Virus record (IMG/VR): IMGVR_UViG_3300047557_001962
Coordinates: 1 to 39,720 of that record
DNA from: a virus
Reading direction: 5' to 3' (one strand)
Length of the DNA stretch: 39,720 bases
A program made the position numbers and the translations under genes. Of this stretch, positions 38,423-39,720 are shown in pieces; position 1 is the first letter of the stretch, and every line of letters begins with the position of its first letter. The notes below the pieces were generated by a model, which worked only from the letters and a program-made list of their open reading frames with translations, did no database searches and was not told where the DNA came from.

Positions 38423-39601
38423 CTATTCTGTATATTGTATGGCAAAACCACTATTAAAATTGCCGCCAACATATTTCCAATTAGTAAGTGATCCTATTTG
38501 AACAGGACTTGACCTATGAACAGTATCATTAAGACCTAATTGACCACTTCCTGATGAATTTTCTCCCCATGCCCATAATGTACCATCCGTTTTGACAGCA
38601 AGGAGTGATTTCGTATTTTGTAATGTTGCTACTTGCTTCCAGTTGGTGAGTGATCCTACTTGAACAGGACTTGACCTGTGAACACGATCACTAAGACCAA
38701 GTTGACCTTGATCGTTCAATCCCCATGTCCACAACTTACCATCAGCTGTTATAGCTGCCATGCCATCACTTTGAAAACCAATACTCTTCCAATTCGTCAA
38801 TGTTCCCACTTGAGTTGGACTTGACCTATGAGCAACGGTTCCAATACCTAATTGGCCTCTAGCGTTATCCCCCCATGTCCATAATGTACCATCTAATCTT
38901 ATAGCCGCTGTGGAGTTTCCACAACACGCCACCTGCTTCCAATCAGTTAGTGATCCTATTTGGACTGGGCTACTCCTATCCACGATCGTGCCATCAAAGA
39001 AAGTAGGTCCAACTTGGCCAAGATGGTTTCTTCCCCATCCCCATAACGTACCATCTTGTTTTATTGCCATACAATGAAAATTGCCACATGCTACTTGCTT
39101 CCAGTCTGTACCTGTTCCAACTTGAACTGGACTAGATCTATGTGCTATACTATTATTACCAATCTGACCATAATCACCTCGTCCCCATACCCACAAGGTA
39201 CCGTTATCCCGTACTGCAGCTACAAAATTACTACCACCAGCAACATCCTTCCATGATGTCAATGTTCCAACCTGTACAGGACTTGATCTTGTTGTAGTAT
39301 TATTCTGACCAAGCGCTCCATAAACATTTGCACCCCACATCCACAAAGTTCCATCAGTTCTTAAAGCTGCAGCTGCATCCTCAAGCCCTTCCACCTTTCG
39401 CCACGTAAGCAAACTTCCAAATTGTACTGGACTTGACCTATGGGTTGTATTATTGAGACCTAATTGGCCATTAGTGTTTTTCCCCCATGCCCACATGGCA
39501 CTACCAACATACCGATCGACAAGCCACGCATCTGTGATAAACTTATCATCTAAGTCTACTTGACCAAATATGGGATCATCTGTTAAATAATTTGTTGTCA
39601 T
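38423..39601 (-). CDS. Seven-repeat RCC1-type beta-propeller protein 3
   Basis: 392 aa. The N-terminal module contains DLDDKFITDAWLVDRY (16-31), then seven RCC1 repeats beginning AMWAWGKNTNGQLGL (residue 35) and ending GSLTNWKYVGGNFNSGFAI. One blade (TLWGWGRNHLGQVG) carries a small insertion (PTFFDGTIV). The ribosome site is weak; a 33-codon ORF ends 3 nt upstream, so translation may be coupled to it. A perfect late promoter lies ahead of that ORF. Confidence 0.8.
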   Translation of the reverse strand: MTTNYLTDDPIFGQVDLDDKFITDAWLVDRYVGSAMWAWGKNTNGQLGLNNTTHRSSPVQFGSLLTWRKVEGLEDAAAALRTDGTLWMWGANVYGALGQNNTTTRSSPVQVGTLTSWKDVAGGSNFVAAVRDNGTLWVWGRGDYGQIGNNSIAHRSSPVQVGTGTDWKQVACGNFHCMAIKQDGTLWGWGRNHLGQVGPTFFDGTIVDRSSPVQIGSLTDWKQVACCGNSTAAIRLDGTLWTWGDNARGQLGIGTVAHRSSPTQVGTLTNWKSIGFQSDGMAAITADGKLWTWGLNDQGQLGLSDRVHRSSPVQVGSLTNWKQVATLQNTKSLLAVKTDGTLWAWGENSSGSGQLGLNDTVHRSSPVQIGSLTNWKYVGGNFNSGFAIQYTE

Positions 39602-39604
39602 TTA

Positions 39605-39706
39605 TTACTTTTCTAATATAAGAACGTTGTTAACGAACCACCCCATGTGGTAGCCTTGTTTACAATATTCGATTAGCTTTTCTTGTTGTTTGAGATTTTG
39701 TTTCAT
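39605..39706 (-). CDS. Possible 33-aa leader peptide or small gene before propeller 3
   Basis: An ATG at 39706 opens a 33-codon frame rich in Lys, Gln and Asn (MKQNLKQQEKLIEYC start, ending NNVLILEK) that stops 3 nt before the ATG of the propeller gene (TAA TAA ATG). It lies directly after a perfect TATAAATA. It has no recognisable family. It fills the 39602-39720 stretch, in which nothing else is seen. It could be a real micro-gene, a coupling leader, or chance. Confidence 0.4.
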   Translation of the reverse strand: MKQNLKQQEKLIEYCKQGYHMGWFVNNVLILEK

Positions 39707-39711
39707 CCCTA

Positions 39712-39719
39712 TATTTATA
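39712..39719 (-). promoter_or_regulatory. Late promoter TATAAATA at the right end
   Basis: Perfect late -10 element followed by TAGGG and an ATG at 39706, giving the same 5-nt spacing as before the gp19-like gene at 16963. It would drive the 33-aa ORF and the three propeller genes. The window ends one base beyond it. Confidence 0.75.
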
Positions 39720-39720
39720 A

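Noticed and set aside
35297-39499. CRISPR-like or satellite array
   Set aside because: The periodic repeats (150 bp) are in-frame coding repeats of RCC1 blades without unique spacers between short repeats.
1-39720. tRNA genes, integrase or attachment sites
   Set aside because: No cloverleaf or recombinase was seen in the short gaps; the T4-like gene set fits a lytic phage.

Overview
The window is a 39.7-kb, AT-rich, densely packed piece of a T4-like (Straboviridae/Kyanoviridae-type, 'marine T4-like') myovirus genome. Every gene I can support lies on the minus strand, so transcription runs from high to low coordinates. Gene order is the T4 core order: neck gp13-gp14-gp15, terminase gp16-gp17, sheath gp18, tube gp19, portal gp20, core protein, protease gp21, scaffold gp22, capsid gp23, then uvsY-uvsW, sigma gp55, gp47-gp46, and finally clamp gp45, clamp loader gp44/gp62 and regA. 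The Hsp20, peptide deformylase, short (<20 nt) overlaps and GATAAATA/TATAAATA late promoters resemble marine cyanophage or pelagiphage relatives. No photosynthesis gene is present, so the host (cyanobacterium or heterotroph) cannot be decided from this window.

Layout from the right end: (1) 38.4-39.7 kb and 35.3-37.7 kb hold three seven-repeat RCC1-type beta-propeller proteins, probable receptor-binding or fibre parts, with a DUF4376-like fibre-assembly protein between two of them. (2) 30.4-35.3 kb is a five-gene glycosyltransferase/methyltransferase cluster behind a near-consensus sigma70 promoter. (3) 16.4-30.4 kb is the virion morphogenesis block with at least five late promoters and a strong terminator after gp23. 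(4) 10.3-16.4 kb is recombination and late transcription (uvsY, uvsW, an Sm-like protein, gp55, gp47, gp46) plus peptide deformylase. (5) 6.2-10.3 kb is a 7-deazaguanine block: QueE, a guanine/xanthine-type phosphoribosyltransferase, QueD, FolE, a GIY-YIG/T5orf172-like protein, a second QueD-like T-fold protein and a tRNA-guanine-transglycosylase-like (DpdA-type) protein. (6) 3.4-6.2 kb holds nucleotide-pool genes and a glycosyltransferase. (7) 0-4.1 kb is the clamp/clamp loader/RegA operon, dCMP deaminase and hsp20, closed by a terminator.

Two things stand out. First, the phage can build the 7-deazaguanine precursor CDG from GTP and has two candidate ways to put it into DNA: base exchange by the TGT-like protein, or nucleotide formation by the Gpt-like phosphoribosyltransferase lying between queD and queE. 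QueC is not in the window. Second, the hsp20 gene has its own predicted late promoter and a ~108-nt structured leader. That leader ends in a hairpin with the UUGCU anti-Shine-Dalgarno motif and G.G mismatch typical of ROSE RNA thermometers, preceded by a potential H-type pseudoknot and a UUCG hairpin.

No tRNA, rRNA, CRISPR, insertion sequence, integrase or plus-strand gene was found. No gap between genes exceeds about 120 bases.
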